From positions 744,001 through 808,000 of the forward strand of contig JAKZZE010000020.1 of assembly GCA_024220505.1 (NCBI GenBank): a stretch of 64,000 nt of DNA, written 5' to 3'. The notes beneath the pieces are model-generated. The model was given only the letters and a program-made list of their open reading frames with translations. It searched no databases and had not been told where the DNA came from. Within the stretch, counting starts at the first letter, position 1. Each line of letters begins with the position of its first letter. Origin of the DNA: Rhizopus arrhizus (Eukaryota; Mucoromycota; Mucoromycetes; Mucorales; Rhizopodaceae). Both the position numbers and the translations under genes were made by a program. Below, in pieces: positions 29,696 to 40,461 of this stretch.

Positions 29696-31328
29696 CAGTG
29701 GGTCAAAAAACTGCACCAACCTAACCTAATTTTTCGGAAATAAGAGCACAGGTCTATCAGTTTAGCAGCAAACATTATGAAACTTGAACCAAACAAAGTT
29801 AATACTATTATAATCTACCGACAAAAATTTCAAAGTCAGACGCTGAGTATACACTTAAAGCGCGTCCAGAAAAAAGCGGAGGTCGGTTGGTGCAGCTTTT
29901 TGACTTTCTTAAAATCGAGTGGAGTCATCCTTTTCTGCTAATACTACTTGTATTCTGTCCGGCATACTGTCTATATATGTGATGCATTGTTCTTTAGTAA
30001 ACAAATTCCATTCATTTTCGACTCTTTGCCACAGTTCATGGATGCTGCTCGCCCTATTACTATACATGCTCAGCTTTAACTTCAAATGACGCCATATGTG
30101 TTCAATTGGATTAGGATCTGGGCTTTGTAATGGCCAATTGTCAATGCAAACCATGCCACTATCTTTCATCCATTGTGTTGTGAACTTTGATCGATGTTTA
30201 CGATCATTGTCGTGCTGAAATACTGATGTTTCCCAATTTAAACCATAGTACTCCATGGTGTCCTTCAGACTTGTAGCAAGAATTTCTAGGTATAGCTCTG
30301 AATTCATGGCATCATTATAGTCCTGACATGCATATCCAGGCCCTTCGCAGGTTATATAGTCCCATGACATGAAACCACCGCCTTCACGCTTCACAGTAAC
30401 GTCGATATGGTGGGGCTGTAAACGATCACATTTTTTTTTCCAATAATATTTGCAACCATCATAGCCCCAAATGTTAATTTTGGTCTCATCAGAAAATATC
30501 ACACCTCACCCATCATGTACTCTCCAATATTGATGCTTTTTGGCCCATGCCAATCGAGCCTTCTTGTGTTTTTCAGTCAATAATGGCTTCTTTTTGATCT
30601 CAGCATAAATTTCAACTGCATGTAAAGCATTGATGGCCGATTGATACGACATAGGGTGTCCAAGCTCCTCCAACTTCATTTGCACATCCTTGACAGTCTT
30701 CAAATAACCCGTGAGTACTAGTCTCTTGGTGTATCGACGCGTTGATTTTGCCACAATGCTCGGATTATCTCCGCTTTTACGTATTCTATTATGCATCCAC
30801 TTATTTGCATACCTATTAACGGTATTTCTATGCACTCCAACTCGTTTCCCAATGACTGTAGGGTCAATACTATTCTCCAATAGCGCTTGGATACTGTTTT
30901 GAGTATCGGATGGAAGCGCGTTGGGCATTTCTAATGATGGATAGACACTGGCGATGTATGATGCGTTTGTGTAAAGTAGGAAAGAAAAAAAAAGAAGAAA
31001 AATTGCAAAAAAGTTTATTTTAAGGTCCCCAGTGTGGCTAGGTACTCCACAGACTAATTTAAATCTGCCGGAAAGGTCTCAGTCCGGGCATATCATATCA
31101 AACCCACTTTTATTTTAAAGTCAAAAAACTGCACCAACCGACCTCCGCTTTTTTCTGGACGCGCTTTAAGTGTATACTCAGCGTCTGACTTTGAAATTTT
31201 TGTCGGTAGATTATAATAGTATTAACTTTGTTTGGTTCAAGTTTCATAATGTTTGCTGCTAAACTGATAGACCTGTGCTCTTATTTCTGAAAAATTAGGT
31301 TAGGTTGGTGCAGTTTTTTGACCCACTG
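29696..31328 (-). mobile_element. Tc-X: Tc1 element in the GyD integrase gene
   Basis: 1633 bp with long inverted repeats starting CAGTGGGTCAAAAAACTGCA, flanked by TA (29694-29695 and 31329-31330). It contains one transposase gene spoiled by a single stop codon. Confidence 0.92.
29909..30928 (-). pseudogene. Tc-X transposase, one in-frame stop
   Basis: The two open pieces, 30928-30506 and 30502-29909, are in the same frame with a TGA between them: WRVHDG-stop-GVIFSDETK. Relatives have Trp here (DDW or EDW), so a TGG to TGA change is the simplest explanation. The N-terminal part has two helix-turn-helix domains (VIGKRVGVHRNTVNRYANKW). The core shows VIFSDETKINIWG, QHDNDRKHRS and SPDPNPIEHIW, so the catalytic triad survives. 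Total ~339 residues, normal for Tc1. Inactive unless the stop is read through. Confidence 0.9.
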
Positions 31329-31330
31329 TA

Positions 31331-32372
31331 AGTAGTCTTTATATAAAAGTACAATATCTCCTAATTTGAATGGTGGCTTCAATTCTTTTCTCTGGTCGAG
31401 GATCTTGTCTTCTATCGCCTTTTTTTGTGCATTCTGTGTAGTTTTTATTGCTTTGGCTGCTTGTTCCCTGATACGATTGAGACTATGCAGTTGATGGGCA
31501 GTACGATGGAATAAAGTGGCTTCGAATTTGGGTGAATTCCGTTCATAGATCAAATGCTCCATGTCAAATGGCGTTTTAGGTTCATATCCATATGTCAGGT
31601 AGAATGGACTTTGCTTTGTAGTAGCTTGTTTCATTGATCTGTAAGCGAATAAGGTAGCGGGTAAATATTGGTCCCAGTCTTTCTTTTCTTCATCTGAACG
31701 TCGTTGCAATATTTGTCCAAGAGTTTTATTGAAACGTTCTATGAGTCCATTACTCTGTGGATTGTATGGTGTGGTTGTTTTGTGTATAATTGAGTAATTT
31801 CGGAAGACTTGTCGAATTAGATCGCTAACAAAAGGCTTTCCATTATCAGAAACAATAATAGTTGGACAACCATGTCTACAAATAATTTCTTCGTATAGGA
31901 ATAACGCTATTTCCGATGCAGTTTGGAATCTCATTGGCCTGGCCTCTACATATTTTGTAAGGTAGTCAATTCCAGCAATTATATAACGATAGCCTGCTCT
32001 TGATGCTTGTACGTGCTTAACATCTAGTGCTATACGATCAAAGGGTTTCGTCGACACTGGTACTGGATATAATTCTTCATTAAGACTTTTACTTCCATAT
32101 ACTTGGCATCGAGGGCATTTTTTGACGTATTCTTGGATATCTTGTGACATTTTTTCCCAGTAGTATCTTGTTGCAATTTTGTGTAGCGTATTATTATAAG
32201 CAAGATGTCCTCCTAAAGGATGTTGATGGTAGGTATGAATAATGTTTTCAGCCTCTTCTTTGTTTAAAACTTTGCGAATGATCCCATTGGATGTGTTGTA
32301 GCGATATAAAGTATCTTTATATATTGTATAATTGATTGATTCTTTTTCAAGATATTTTATCATTTTTGTTGA
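31331..32372 (-). pseudogene. GyD integrase, main piece (zinc region and DDE core)
   Basis: Contains the HHCC region (HPLGGHLAYNNTLH...CPRCQVYG), the first Asp (IALDVKHVQ), the second Asp (VSDNGKPFVSD) and the Glu (GLIERFNKTLGQ), followed by VLLYKDYL where Tc-X breaks the gene. All catalytic residues are present. The first four codons of the apparent frame (MGVT) belong to the Tc-W terminal repeat. Confidence 0.9.
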
Positions 32373-32374
32373 TA

Positions 32375-34029
32375 CAGTGACTCCCAAAAGTGTCCCAATG
32401 TTTTGTAATTTTGTCGTTCACTGTCATTGGTGCTATTGCTATTTGCATAAAATATGTCTTGTTGTACCTCATTTGAAAGCTACGGTAGTGTAGATGTACG
32501 TGGTACAAGTTACGTCTCAATTGATGTAGCGCAGGCGGAGATAAATCATATACAAAACGAGCGGTGCATTGGGACACTTTTGGGAGCATATTGAAAAAAT
32601 TGGAATATCTTTATTTATTTATTATTAATAGTCTGTCCAACGTCCTTTGTTCTGAATACACTTTTGTATACGTTGTGGCATACTTTCTATAACTTTTTGA
32701 CACTCTTCCGGCTTCATAAGGTCGTACCAAACCTTAGTCACACGTTCATAAAGCTCGTTCATGCCTTTTGGTGCGGTTTCATAGTCATTAAGTCTCCTTT
32801 TCAACAATGACCACATATTTTTGATAGGGTTTAAGTCCGGAGATTGTGCAGGCCATTGTAAAACAGCATAAGATTGTTTTTGGAGGTACTCCTTTACTAC
32901 TTCTGATGTATGCTTAGGGTCGTTGTCATGCTGGAAAATCACCTGGTGACGTTCGAAGCCTAATTTACTGACACCATACTCAATTGTACGCTCCAGTTCA
33001 TCCTCCAAAATCTCTTTATACAATTCTTTGTCCATATTACCATTGATTTTGCACATCCAACCGACTCCAGCATAGGTAATAGCACTCCACAACATAATAC
33101 TGCCTCCACCGTGTTTAACAGTCATCTTCACATGATGAGATTTCAGGCTTTCTCCTGATCGAATCCATGCCCAGGTGCGTCCATCCGAATTAAATCTATT
33201 GATTTTTGTTTCGTCTGACCAAATCACACGTTTCCAGTCATCTACTGTCCAGTCCTTGGGAGTAATACACCAAGAAAGTCTGTTTCGGATATTCTTCGCG
33301 CTAAGTAATGGCTTCTTTGGCTTCTCAATCGCACCTAAGCCTGCCTTCCGAAGGGCTCTACGAACTGTTTCGACACCTACTTTCTTTCCAATATCGTTTT
33401 CAAGGCATTCGGTAACCTTCACAGCACTAGGAACACGATTTTTGGTGACCTGGCGTACACAGTAACGTTCATCGGCTGCAGACAACACCTTGGGTAGGCC
33501 CATGTTTGGCTTCATAACACCAGCGCAATGGGTTTTTCGCAGTCTCCCAACCGTACTCTTGCTTAAACCCGTCAATTCTTCCACCTCCCGAACCGACTTA
33601 CCTTGTTTAAGGAGAGAAATAGCTTGAAATACCATATCTTGGGGGACTTGTTTCATATTGAGATTTAATGAGCGAGTTATAGCAGAGTAGGAGCTTAAAA
33701 CTTCAGCAAATGATAATTTGGACATCAGATACGTTTGCGAAGCTAATATATGCAGTTTGGTGATTGTATGCAAGTTGTGGGTGGATATTTTGTAGATATT
33801 CCGATTTTTTCAATATGCTCCCAAAAGTGTCCCAATGCACCGCTCGTTTTGTATATGATTTATCTCCGCCTGCGCTACATCAATTGAGACGTAACTTGTA
33901 CCACGTACATCTACACTACCGTAGCTTTCAAATGAGGTACAACAAGACATATTTTATGCAAATAGCAATAGCACCAATGACAGTGAAAGACAAAATTACA
34001 AAACATTGGGACACTTTTGGGAGTCACTG
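32375..34029 (-). mobile_element. Tc-W: full-length Tc1 element in the GyD integrase gene
   Basis: 1655 bp with ~220-bp inverted terminal repeats beginning CAGTGACTCCCAAAAGTGTC, flanked by TA (32373-32374 and 34030-34031). It encodes a full-length transposase. A fragment of the same family lies at 49916-50209. Confidence 0.93.
32625..33773 (-). CDS. Tc-W transposase, full length but with Lys in place of the catalytic Glu
   Basis: 382 aa from the first ATG; a start at MSKLSFAEV near 33725 is equally possible. It has two helix-turn-helix units (REVEELTGLSKSTVGRLRK and GVETVRRALRKAG) and a DD34E-type core: VIWSDETKINRFN, QHDNDPKHTS, then SPDLNPIKNMW. Relatives read NPIEN here, so the third metal-binding residue is Lys (AAA for GAA). 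No stops or shifts. The enzyme should still bind its terminal repeats but not cut DNA. It would be expected to act, if at all, as a competitor of active relatives. Confidence 0.9.
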   Translation of the reverse strand: MHTITKLHILASQTYLMSKLSFAEVLSSYSAITRSLNLNMKQVPQDMVFQAISLLKQGKSVREVEELTGLSKSTVGRLRKTHCAGVMKPNMGLPKVLSAADERYCVRQVTKNRVPSAVKVTECLENDIGKKVGVETVRRALRKAGLGAIEKPKKPLLSAKNIRNRLSWCITPKDWTVDDWKRVIWSDETKINRFNSDGRTWAWIRSGESLKSHHVKMTVKHGGGSIMLWSAITYAGVGWMCKINGNMDKELYKEILEDELERTIEYGVSKLGFERHQVIFQHDNDPKHTSEVVKEYLQKQSYAVLQWPAQSPDLNPIKNMWSLLKRRLNDYETAPKGMNELYERVTKVWYDLMKPEECQKVIESMPQRIQKCIQNKGRWTDY

Positions 34030-34031
34030 TA

Positions 34032-34097
34032 TGTTATCAGGTATTTTTAGTGTGAGTAAATATTGTTTCATCTTTTTCATTTTTTCTTCTTCCATTG
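34032..34097 (-). pseudogene. GyD integrase, N-terminal start piece
   Basis: ATG at 34097 gives MEEEKMKKMKQYLLTLKIP and then DNI. Removing Tc-W and one TA continues STKMIKYLEKESIN in frame with the main integrase piece. Integrase thus starts at its own ATG, separate from the RNase H frame, which ends at 34303. Confidence 0.7.
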
Positions 34098-34229
34098 TGT
34101 GTAACTTTGTTATTGTGCTTTAAGGTGGTACTATTTCTGTAATTTTCTGTATTAAGGTTTTGTCTGTTTGTGTGTGTGTATAAATTATTTTGATTTTGTT
34201 TGTTTCAACTACCCTCCCAGCCTCCTTGT

Positions 34230-34283
<54 letters not shown>

Positions 34284-34302
34284 CTTTATGTTCTTTTGTT
34301 CT
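34098..34302. other. Spacer between GyD RNase H and integrase with a T52 run
   Basis: No gene. It holds an uninterrupted run of 52 T (34232-34283), which is poly(A) on the GyD coding strand, beginning ~20 bases after the RNase H stop codon. Confidence 0.7.
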
Positions 34303-34597
34303 TTAGTTGCCTAATCTTGACAGGAAGTCGGCACTTTCATTAACTCGGCCTGGCCGATACTTGATTTCGTAATCATATTCTGCTAATATGGTAATCCATC
34401 TTGCAATGATACCAGTAGGATTGGTTGTATTTAGTAAGCCTTTTAGTGCTGAATGATCTGTAATAATGGTGAATTTTCGTCCAAGAAGGTAAGGTCTAAA
34501 TTGTTTGATAGCCCAAATTAAGGCTAAGCATTCTAACTTTGATACGCCATAATTGGTTTCACTTGATTTTAAGCTTCTGCTTGCGTATATTATAGGG
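34303..34597 (-). pseudogene. GyD RNase H piece
   Basis: The minus strand encodes HPIIYASRSLKSSETNYGVS, then ECLALIWAIKQFRPYLLG, ITDHSALKGLL, ARWITILAEYDYEIKYRPG and ADFLSRLGN followed by TAA at 34303. These are hallmark gypsy RNase H motifs. The upstream RT and protease are absent: the sequence runs directly into GyC, and on its far side is gag. Confidence 0.88.
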
Positions 34598-34599
34598 TG

Positions 34600-34810
34600 T
34601 GTCGTGTTTGGTCATTAATGATGTCTTTATTTATTATTTTATGATTGATCTCAGTCCAGCCTACGTCAGACTATATAATTAATAGTCAGACAATATAATC
34701 CAGGGTTCATTCTAAATTATTAGTTCCTCCCCTTTTTTCTTACTTAATAAATAGTAGTTGTTAGCTATTGACTTCTTACTGTTTTCATATTATAAGTACC
34801 AAATATCTCA
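34600..34810 (+). repeat. GyC 5' LTR (LTR-C)
   Basis: TGTCGTGTTT...AATATCTCA. Short for a gypsy LTR. The following bases are a T-run (TTTTTTTCAATAAGCC), again without a TGG primer-site start, as in GyB. Confidence 0.92.
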
Positions 34811-34853
34811 TTTTTTTCAATAAGCCACTCCAACTACTACCACCACTACAAAC

Positions 34854-37800
34854 ATGGCCGTCATCACCCGCAACAACCGCCCCACTCGCACATCTCGTGC
34901 TTCCATCTCTTCTGTCTCTTCTTTGTCCTCTGTTGTTTCTGAGGTTACTTCTTCTCGTCCTGTTTCTCCTGTGGCTCCTGGCCTGGACAACTTTTCTGAC
35001 CGTCCTGGGTCACCTTCCTACGTGGAAATGGTCACTGGTTCCCGTTCTCGTTCGCCTTCTCCTGCTGACTCAGTCAGTGGTGCTATAGGGGAGAGACTTA
35101 ACTCTCTTTCTATAAAGAAGGACGAATCGTCTTTGGTACGTGGTGACGCCATTAGTCTATCCACTGCTGAAGATGACGTTGTGATGGAGGATGCACCTCT
35201 GAACAACGCTCGCCGCGCCATTAGTGGTGAGAAAAAGAACGCCTCGCGTTATTCTAAGTCTGTCTCGAACAATAAGAGCAGATCTTATGAGAAATTAAAT
35301 CACTTTCATCGTAAGTATGATGAGACAACTGGCTTGCTCGACAAGTTAGTTGAGAAACGTGATTTGGAAGAAGATGAGTCTAAAAGAAAGGCTCTTAAGA
35401 TTCAAATACGCGAGTACAGGGAAGATTTGGAATACTATGAGGAGCGTATTACCAAGCTGGATGAGATCATCGCTAATGAAATTAGCCGAAAGATGAATGA
35501 GGTTGGGAGCAATACCAACAATACTCGTGAATCTGAGCCTACCATCCCCATCAAGGTCATTCCTCCCTTTCGCCTGTTGGTCAGCGCTGCTTACAGTCTT
35601 AAGCATTACAATGCTAGCAAGATCAGCCCTGATGATGTGAAGAATGATAATGCCTTTAAAACGGTAAAGGATTTCATCAGGAAGTTTGAGACAGTCCTGA
35701 AGCACTACAATGTCAACATTGACAAGAACGGGCTGAGATATCTCCAGGTATCCATTGAAAATGGCCAGGATGATAGGAGCATCAATTGGCTCCAACATAA
35801 GCTGACTGTAGCTGATTTCAAGAACAGTAATTGGGAAGGAATCAAGGCCGCTCTCATAGGCAAGTTTGGTGAGTCCTTCACCTACTTGCAGTATCGTCAA
35901 AAGCTGATGAGAATAAGACAGCTCAATGGCGAATACTTGAACACGTACGTTGACAGGTATATAGATCTCATGACCAAAGCCAAGTTTGCAGACAGTTCTC
36001 TGGCAGTAATGCATTTCTTGGGCACGTTGATTGCACCTGTCAAGGATTGTTTGGAAAGAAAACTGGCTGAAATACGCGCGAAGAAGAATGCTGAGTTCAT
36101 CTTGGAAGATGACTCGTTGTCGAACATTCAGACAATCATAGAAAACAACAAGATGCATTTTATAGAAGAATGCAAGAAGAGCTTCCCTGATTTGAAAAAT
36201 CAGGAAAGACCCCAACTCAAGTCTGCCAACAATAAGGCACCAAGACTTACGGAAACGAAAAGAAAGTTTCATGGCGACGAGCAGAGATACTTTCCTGAAA
36301 ACAAGAATAGGGAAAGAAATTTTCACAAAAGGCCCGCACACAGCATGCCTAAATGTCGCTATTGTGGGGACAAATATACCCCTGGTCACCTTGACAAATG
36401 TCGAGAAATGGAAAAACGTCGTGACCATTATATAAATAAAGATACGGGTTTTAGAGCACACAAAGATGCACCCAAAAACTATACTGGTAATTTTTCCCAA
36501 AGGCGTAGATCATTTGAAGAGAAAGTTCATAACAGAAATGATTCACGCATAGCGGTTCATAATGTTGAGAAGGTCGAGAAACAGACCATTACTGAATCAG
36601 AGATCATGCAAACACATCCTGCGGATGAGGTTATGAATGACCTTTTAAATGATGATGAAGTCATCAGTCCGTTTCAGAAAGCGTTGAAACAAGTTCAGGA
36701 GAAAAAGAAGCATAAGCAAGGTAATGTTCGTTGCTACAGTTTAAAAACAAAAGAGGAGACACATCCCACTATGCTTCAAAGCCCTTACTCATTACACACT
36801 CCTTTTTTATTGAACGATCATAGATTAATAGCTCTCGTCGACACAGGCGCAGATATTTCTTTCATAAGTAAAAATGCTGTTAATAAATTGAAACTGCGTG
36901 TTATTCCAGTTCATGGTTCATTACTGTTAGCAGATAAAGAGAAAACTGTTAAACGAGTGGGAGTGACCGATAAGTTAAATGTCGGGTACAAAGGACAAAT
37001 TATAGCTCATGAATTTGAGGTTTTGAACATGCATGATAAGATAGACGCTATTTTCGGAAGGGATATATTACCAATCTTAGGAATCCACCTTACTGGTGTT
37101 GCTACTAATTGGGATGACAACAAAGTCAAATTTGATGACTCTATTGAAGACTCAGAATACATTCCAAATGTTTCCAATGCTGGCACACCAGATGAACATG
37201 AAGCTTTATTACTGACGCTGCAATCTCACATTGATAAAAATCAACAGATTGATGTTCATTCCTTATGTAATCTACCAGAAGCCGTAGTAAAGTTAGATAC
37301 TCCTCATGGAAAACATGCACACGTCCGGCAGTATCCTATTGCAAATAAGATGATGCCAATCTTTGATGAGGCTGTAAAAACATGGCTCGAGAACGGTGTC
37401 ATTATACGTGCGCCACCCTCACCATGGAATAGTCCTATCACATTTGCTCCAAAAAAGGATGCAAATGGTAATCCCACTGATTACAGACCGTGTATTGATC
37501 CTCGTAAAATCAATGCTCTACTGGAGTCCGATAACTATCCATTACCATTGATTGATGATATTTTCCATGACCTTGCTGGTTCTACCATTTTTACTTCACT
37601 TGATCTCAAAAGTGCATTTCATCGATTACCAATTCGTAAATCAGATCAAGTCAAAACTACTTTTACTCACAGAAACAAACAATACATGTTTCGTTCAGCA
37701 CCATTCGGATTGAAACATGTCTCCAGTCATTTCATGCGCATCATGAACCTCATTCTCAATGATCTACCCAATGTTCATGTGTACGTGGATGATATTGTGA

Positions 37801-40385
37801 TTGGCACTCCAGGTGATTCCATGGAAAAACATTGTCAAGCCGTTAGTGCTGTCATTGATAGACTCACTCAACATAACATGATCCTCAATCCTCAGAAATG
37901 TCACTTTGGCAAAAGAAGTGTTCATCTGTTGGGTTTCTGCATTTCTGAAAAAGGGAAAAGCTTGGATCCACGCAAATTGACAAATATTGCTGACTGGCCC
38001 CGCCCTAAAACCGGCAGAGAAATGATGCAATGGTTGGGCACTGTCAACTACTTCCGTGCACATATCCCTTGTGCTGCCACACTCACTGCTCCTCTAGATG
38101 CGTTACGAAATGTTGCGTTCATCGATGATATTAATTGGACACCTGAACTGCAAGTTCACTTTCAAAGCATCAAGGACATATTATGTTCCAACGTTGTTTT
38201 GAGTCCATACGATCCTGCTAAGTCTCTCTACGTTGCCACTGATGCATCCAACACTGGGATCGGTGCAGTTCTGTTCCAAAAATTTGACGAAAAACAGTCG
38301 GATGGACTCACTGTTACCACCATCAGATACCTAGGCTTCATGGCAGGTTCTTTATCCCAATCTGAGCGAAACTATTCTGTCACTCGACGTGAACTTCTCG
38401 CTATTGTGTTTGCTTTGAAAAAGTTTCACAAATTTTTATATGGTCATCACTTTACCTTATATTCTGATCATCGAGCGCTCACATACTTGTTCACATCAGA
38501 TGAACTCAACCCCATGATGGTGGGTTGGATGGACACATTGTTGTCCTATGATTTTGACATCATCCATATACCCGGTGTACAAAACGTTTTACCTGATGCT
38601 CTTTCACGTCTTTTTCCACCTGAAAAAGAACTGGCAGGGGGTGATTCTAATAGTAGCACAGTAAAACACCAAAACCTTGCTTACAAACCAAATCTAAAAA
38701 AGGAACATGAATTAAAAATGAAAAAAGAGAACCGAAAAGTGTTCTATGTACAAAGTCCTACCAAATTCAGTGACAAGGACTATATCACTCCACCACATGA
38801 GGATCGACAAGAGATTCTTGATGGAGTCCATAAATTCGGACACTTTGGAGCTGATCATATTGTGAAATCAATCCATAACCAAAACCTACATTGGCCAAAC
38901 TTATTAGCTGATGCAGTAAATTATGTAAGCAAGTGCAATACCTGTCAAAAGTACAATATTGCTAAAAAGGGTTATAATCCTCATCGACCTGTCTACGCTT
39001 ATGTTCCTGGGGATGCCTATGCTTTTGATTTAATTGGGCCCTTTCAATCTAGTAGCAACATGTATACATATGTGTTGATTCTAGTCGACATTTGCACCAG
39101 ATTCTGCGTGTTGAAACCCCTAGTAGACAAAAAGGCAAAAACCGTTGCAGGTGCCATGGTTGATACATTTTCTTTACTCGGCTATCCTAGACACTTTGTT
39201 TGTAGCGATAACGGCTCTGAATTCAAAAATGAAATTTTAGAGAATCTATTCAATGCAATGGGTATCGACAAAAGATATACCACTCCTTACCATCCCTCAG
39301 CAAATGGAGCTGCTGAACGTTATGTTCAATCTGCTAAAAAAATATTAGCAAAGTTCCTTGAAGGTGCCACTGAAGATTGGCATCATTACATTCCATCTGT
39401 ACAGCTCATGATCAACAATAAGATCTCCACACGCTTGCAGACCACACCCTTTTCATTGATGTTTGCTCGCAACATAAATGACTTCATTGAATACAGGGAT
39501 GATGCTGGTGAATTAAAAAAGAAGGAGTACATGCCGCACGATGAGTTGTTGAAAAGAATAGACTACATGTCGCAAGTGGTCTTCCCTGCTATACAGGATA
39601 GAACCGACCTTTACACCAAAAGGCAAAAAGAAAAAGCTGACAGCAAAAATCGTCAGTCCACATTCCCGGAAGGAAGTTACGTAATGGTGCGTGACAGAGA
39701 GCAGTACAATAGTCTCTCCCCGGCTTACAAAGGTCCATATCGTGTTGTACGTCAAGTACAAGGTGGTGCTTATATACTTCGTGATGTTGACGAAACGCTC
39801 ATGTCTCGAAATTATTCTCCAGAAGAATTAAAGATCATTTCACAGGATGAAGTCATTCCAAAAGATGAATTGTACGAAATGGAGGCAATCATCAATCATA
39901 GAGGCGAACCTGGAAACAGGGAATATCTCGTACGCTGGAAAAATTACAGCAAAGACGATGATAGCTGGTTAACTGCTGAAGCATTTACTGATCCCGAGTC
40001 CATTAACATTTATTGGCGCAAACTGGGTAAATCCATAAACCAAAAGGGTGAAGTAGTAAAAAAGAAAAATAATGAGGCTGAAAAGAATAAAAAGCAAAAA
40101 TTGCCCTCAGACTACACCCCTAGTAAATTGTTGACTACGACAAGCATGAATGAACAGTCAAAGTCTGGAATCATGTCGCACAATAGACAATCTCACAATA
40201 CAAAAGAAAAAAAGAAACGCCAATCCAAACGTAATGGCAACACTTTATCCAGATATCCCAAACGAAGACTACACCAAAATCAAGAAAGCTCTGATCGAAG
40301 AACAGATCATCATGAAGGCTTCGTAAAAAATACCGTGACTGCAAATAATAATCTTAGGCACAGTAAGCGCATTAAGAGAAATTAG
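34854..40385 (+). CDS. GyC Gag-Pol polyprotein (Gag, PR, RT, RNase H, IN, chromodomain)
   Basis: 1843 aa, no interruptions, ATG 43 bp after the LTR. Order: Ser-rich N-terminus, a coiled-coil-like charged segment (KRDLEEDESKRKALKIQIRE), a capsid-like region, a zinc-knuckle-like CRYCGDKYTPGHLDKC, protease ALVDTGADISF, RT with canonical YVDDIVIG, RNase H (VATDASNTGIGA, SDHRAL), integrase zinc region (HKFGHFG...CNTCQKYN), DDE core (AFDLIGPF, CSDNGSEF, ERYVQSAK) and chromodomain (EYLVRWKNYSKDDDSW). The C-terminal tail is basic. All expected catalytic residues are present, so it is a candidate autonomous element. Confidence 0.94.
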   Translation: MAVITRNNRPTRTSRASISSVSSLSSVVSEVTSSRPVSPVAPGLDNFSDRPGSPSYVEMVTGSRSRSPSPADSVSGAIGERLNSLSIKKDESSLVRGDAISLSTAEDDVVMEDAPLNNARRAISGEKKNASRYSKSVSNNKSRSYEKLNHFHRKYDETTGLLDKLVEKRDLEEDESKRKALKIQIREYREDLEYYEERITKLDEIIANEISRKMNEVGSNTNNTRESEPTIPIKVIPPFRLLVSAAYSLKHYNASKISPDDVKNDNAFKTVKDFIRKFETVLKHYNVNIDKNGLRYLQVSIENGQDDRSINWLQHKLTVADFKNSNWEGIKAALIGKFGESFTYLQYRQKLMRIRQLNGEYLNTYVDRYIDLMTKAKFADSSLAVMHFLGTLIAPVKDCLERKLAEIRAKKNAEFILEDDSLSNIQTIIENNKMHFIEECKKSFPDLKNQERPQLKSANNKAPRLTETKRKFHGDEQRYFPENKNRERNFHKRPAHSMPKCRYCGDKYTPGHLDKCREMEKRRDHYINKDTGFRAHKDAPKNYTGNFSQRRRSFEEKVHNRNDSRIAVHNVEKVEKQTITESEIMQTHPADEVMNDLLNDDEVISPFQKALKQVQEKKKHKQGNVRCYSLKTKEETHPTMLQSPYSLHTPFLLNDHRLIALVDTGADISFISKNAVNKLKLRVIPVHGSLLLADKEKTVKRVGVTDKLNVGYKGQIIAHEFEVLNMHDKIDAIFGRDILPILGIHLTGVATNWDDNKVKFDDSIEDSEYIPNVSNAGTPDEHEALLLTLQSHIDKNQQIDVHSLCNLPEAVVKLDTPHGKHAHVRQYPIANKMMPIFDEAVKTWLENGVIIRAPPSPWNSPITFAPKKDANGNPTDYRPCIDPRKINALLESDNYPLPLIDDIFHDLAGSTIFTSLDLKSAFHRLPIRKSDQVKTTFTHRNKQYMFRSAPFGLKHVSSHFMRIMNLILNDLPNVHVYVDDIVIGTPGDSMEKHCQAVSAVIDRLTQHNMILNPQKCHFGKRSVHLLGFCISEKGKSLDPRKLTNIADWPRPKTGREMMQWLGTVNYFRAHIPCAATLTAPLDALRNVAFIDDINWTPELQVHFQSIKDILCSNVVLSPYDPAKSLYVATDASNTGIGAVLFQKFDEKQSDGLTVTTIRYLGFMAGSLSQSERNYSVTRRELLAIVFALKKFHKFLYGHHFTLYSDHRALTYLFTSDELNPMMVGWMDTLLSYDFDIIHIPGVQNVLPDALSRLFPPEKELAGGDSNSSTVKHQNLAYKPNLKKEHELKMKKENRKVFYVQSPTKFSDKDYITPPHEDRQEILDGVHKFGHFGADHIVKSIHNQNLHWPNLLADAVNYVSKCNTCQKYNIAKKGYNPHRPVYAYVPGDAYAFDLIGPFQSSSNMYTYVLILVDICTRFCVLKPLVDKKAKTVAGAMVDTFSLLGYPRHFVCSDNGSEFKNEILENLFNAMGIDKRYTTPYHPSANGAAERYVQSAKKILAKFLEGATEDWHHYIPSVQLMINNKISTRLQTTPFSLMFARNINDFIEYRDDAGELKKKEYMPHDELLKRIDYMSQVVFPAIQDRTDLYTKRQKEKADSKNRQSTFPEGSYVMVRDREQYNSLSPAYKGPYRVVRQVQGGAYILRDVDETLMSRNYSPEELKIISQDEVIPKDELYEMEAIINHRGEPGNREYLVRWKNYSKDDDSWLTAEAFTDPESINIYWRKLGKSINQKGEVVKKKNNEAEKNKKQKLPSDYTPSKLLTTTSMNEQSKSGIMSHNRQSHNTKEKKKRQSKRNGNTLSRYPKRRLHQNQESSDRRTDHHEGFVKNTVTANNNLRHSKRIKRN

Positions 40386-40461
40386 GTCACACAAAAATTT
40401 ATAGCTGTTCAAACACTTCCCATTCAACTTCCAAACGTTGATACCAACTGGTAGGGGGTGA

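Noticed and set aside
32347..32589. 80-aa ORF in the Tc-W terminal repeat, repeated at 33764 and 49995
   Set aside because: Comes from the ~220-bp terminal repeats and recurs only with them.
35346..36500. 384-aa minus-strand ORF under GyC gag
   Set aside because: Antisense of an intact gag frame in a young element; no recognisable domain.
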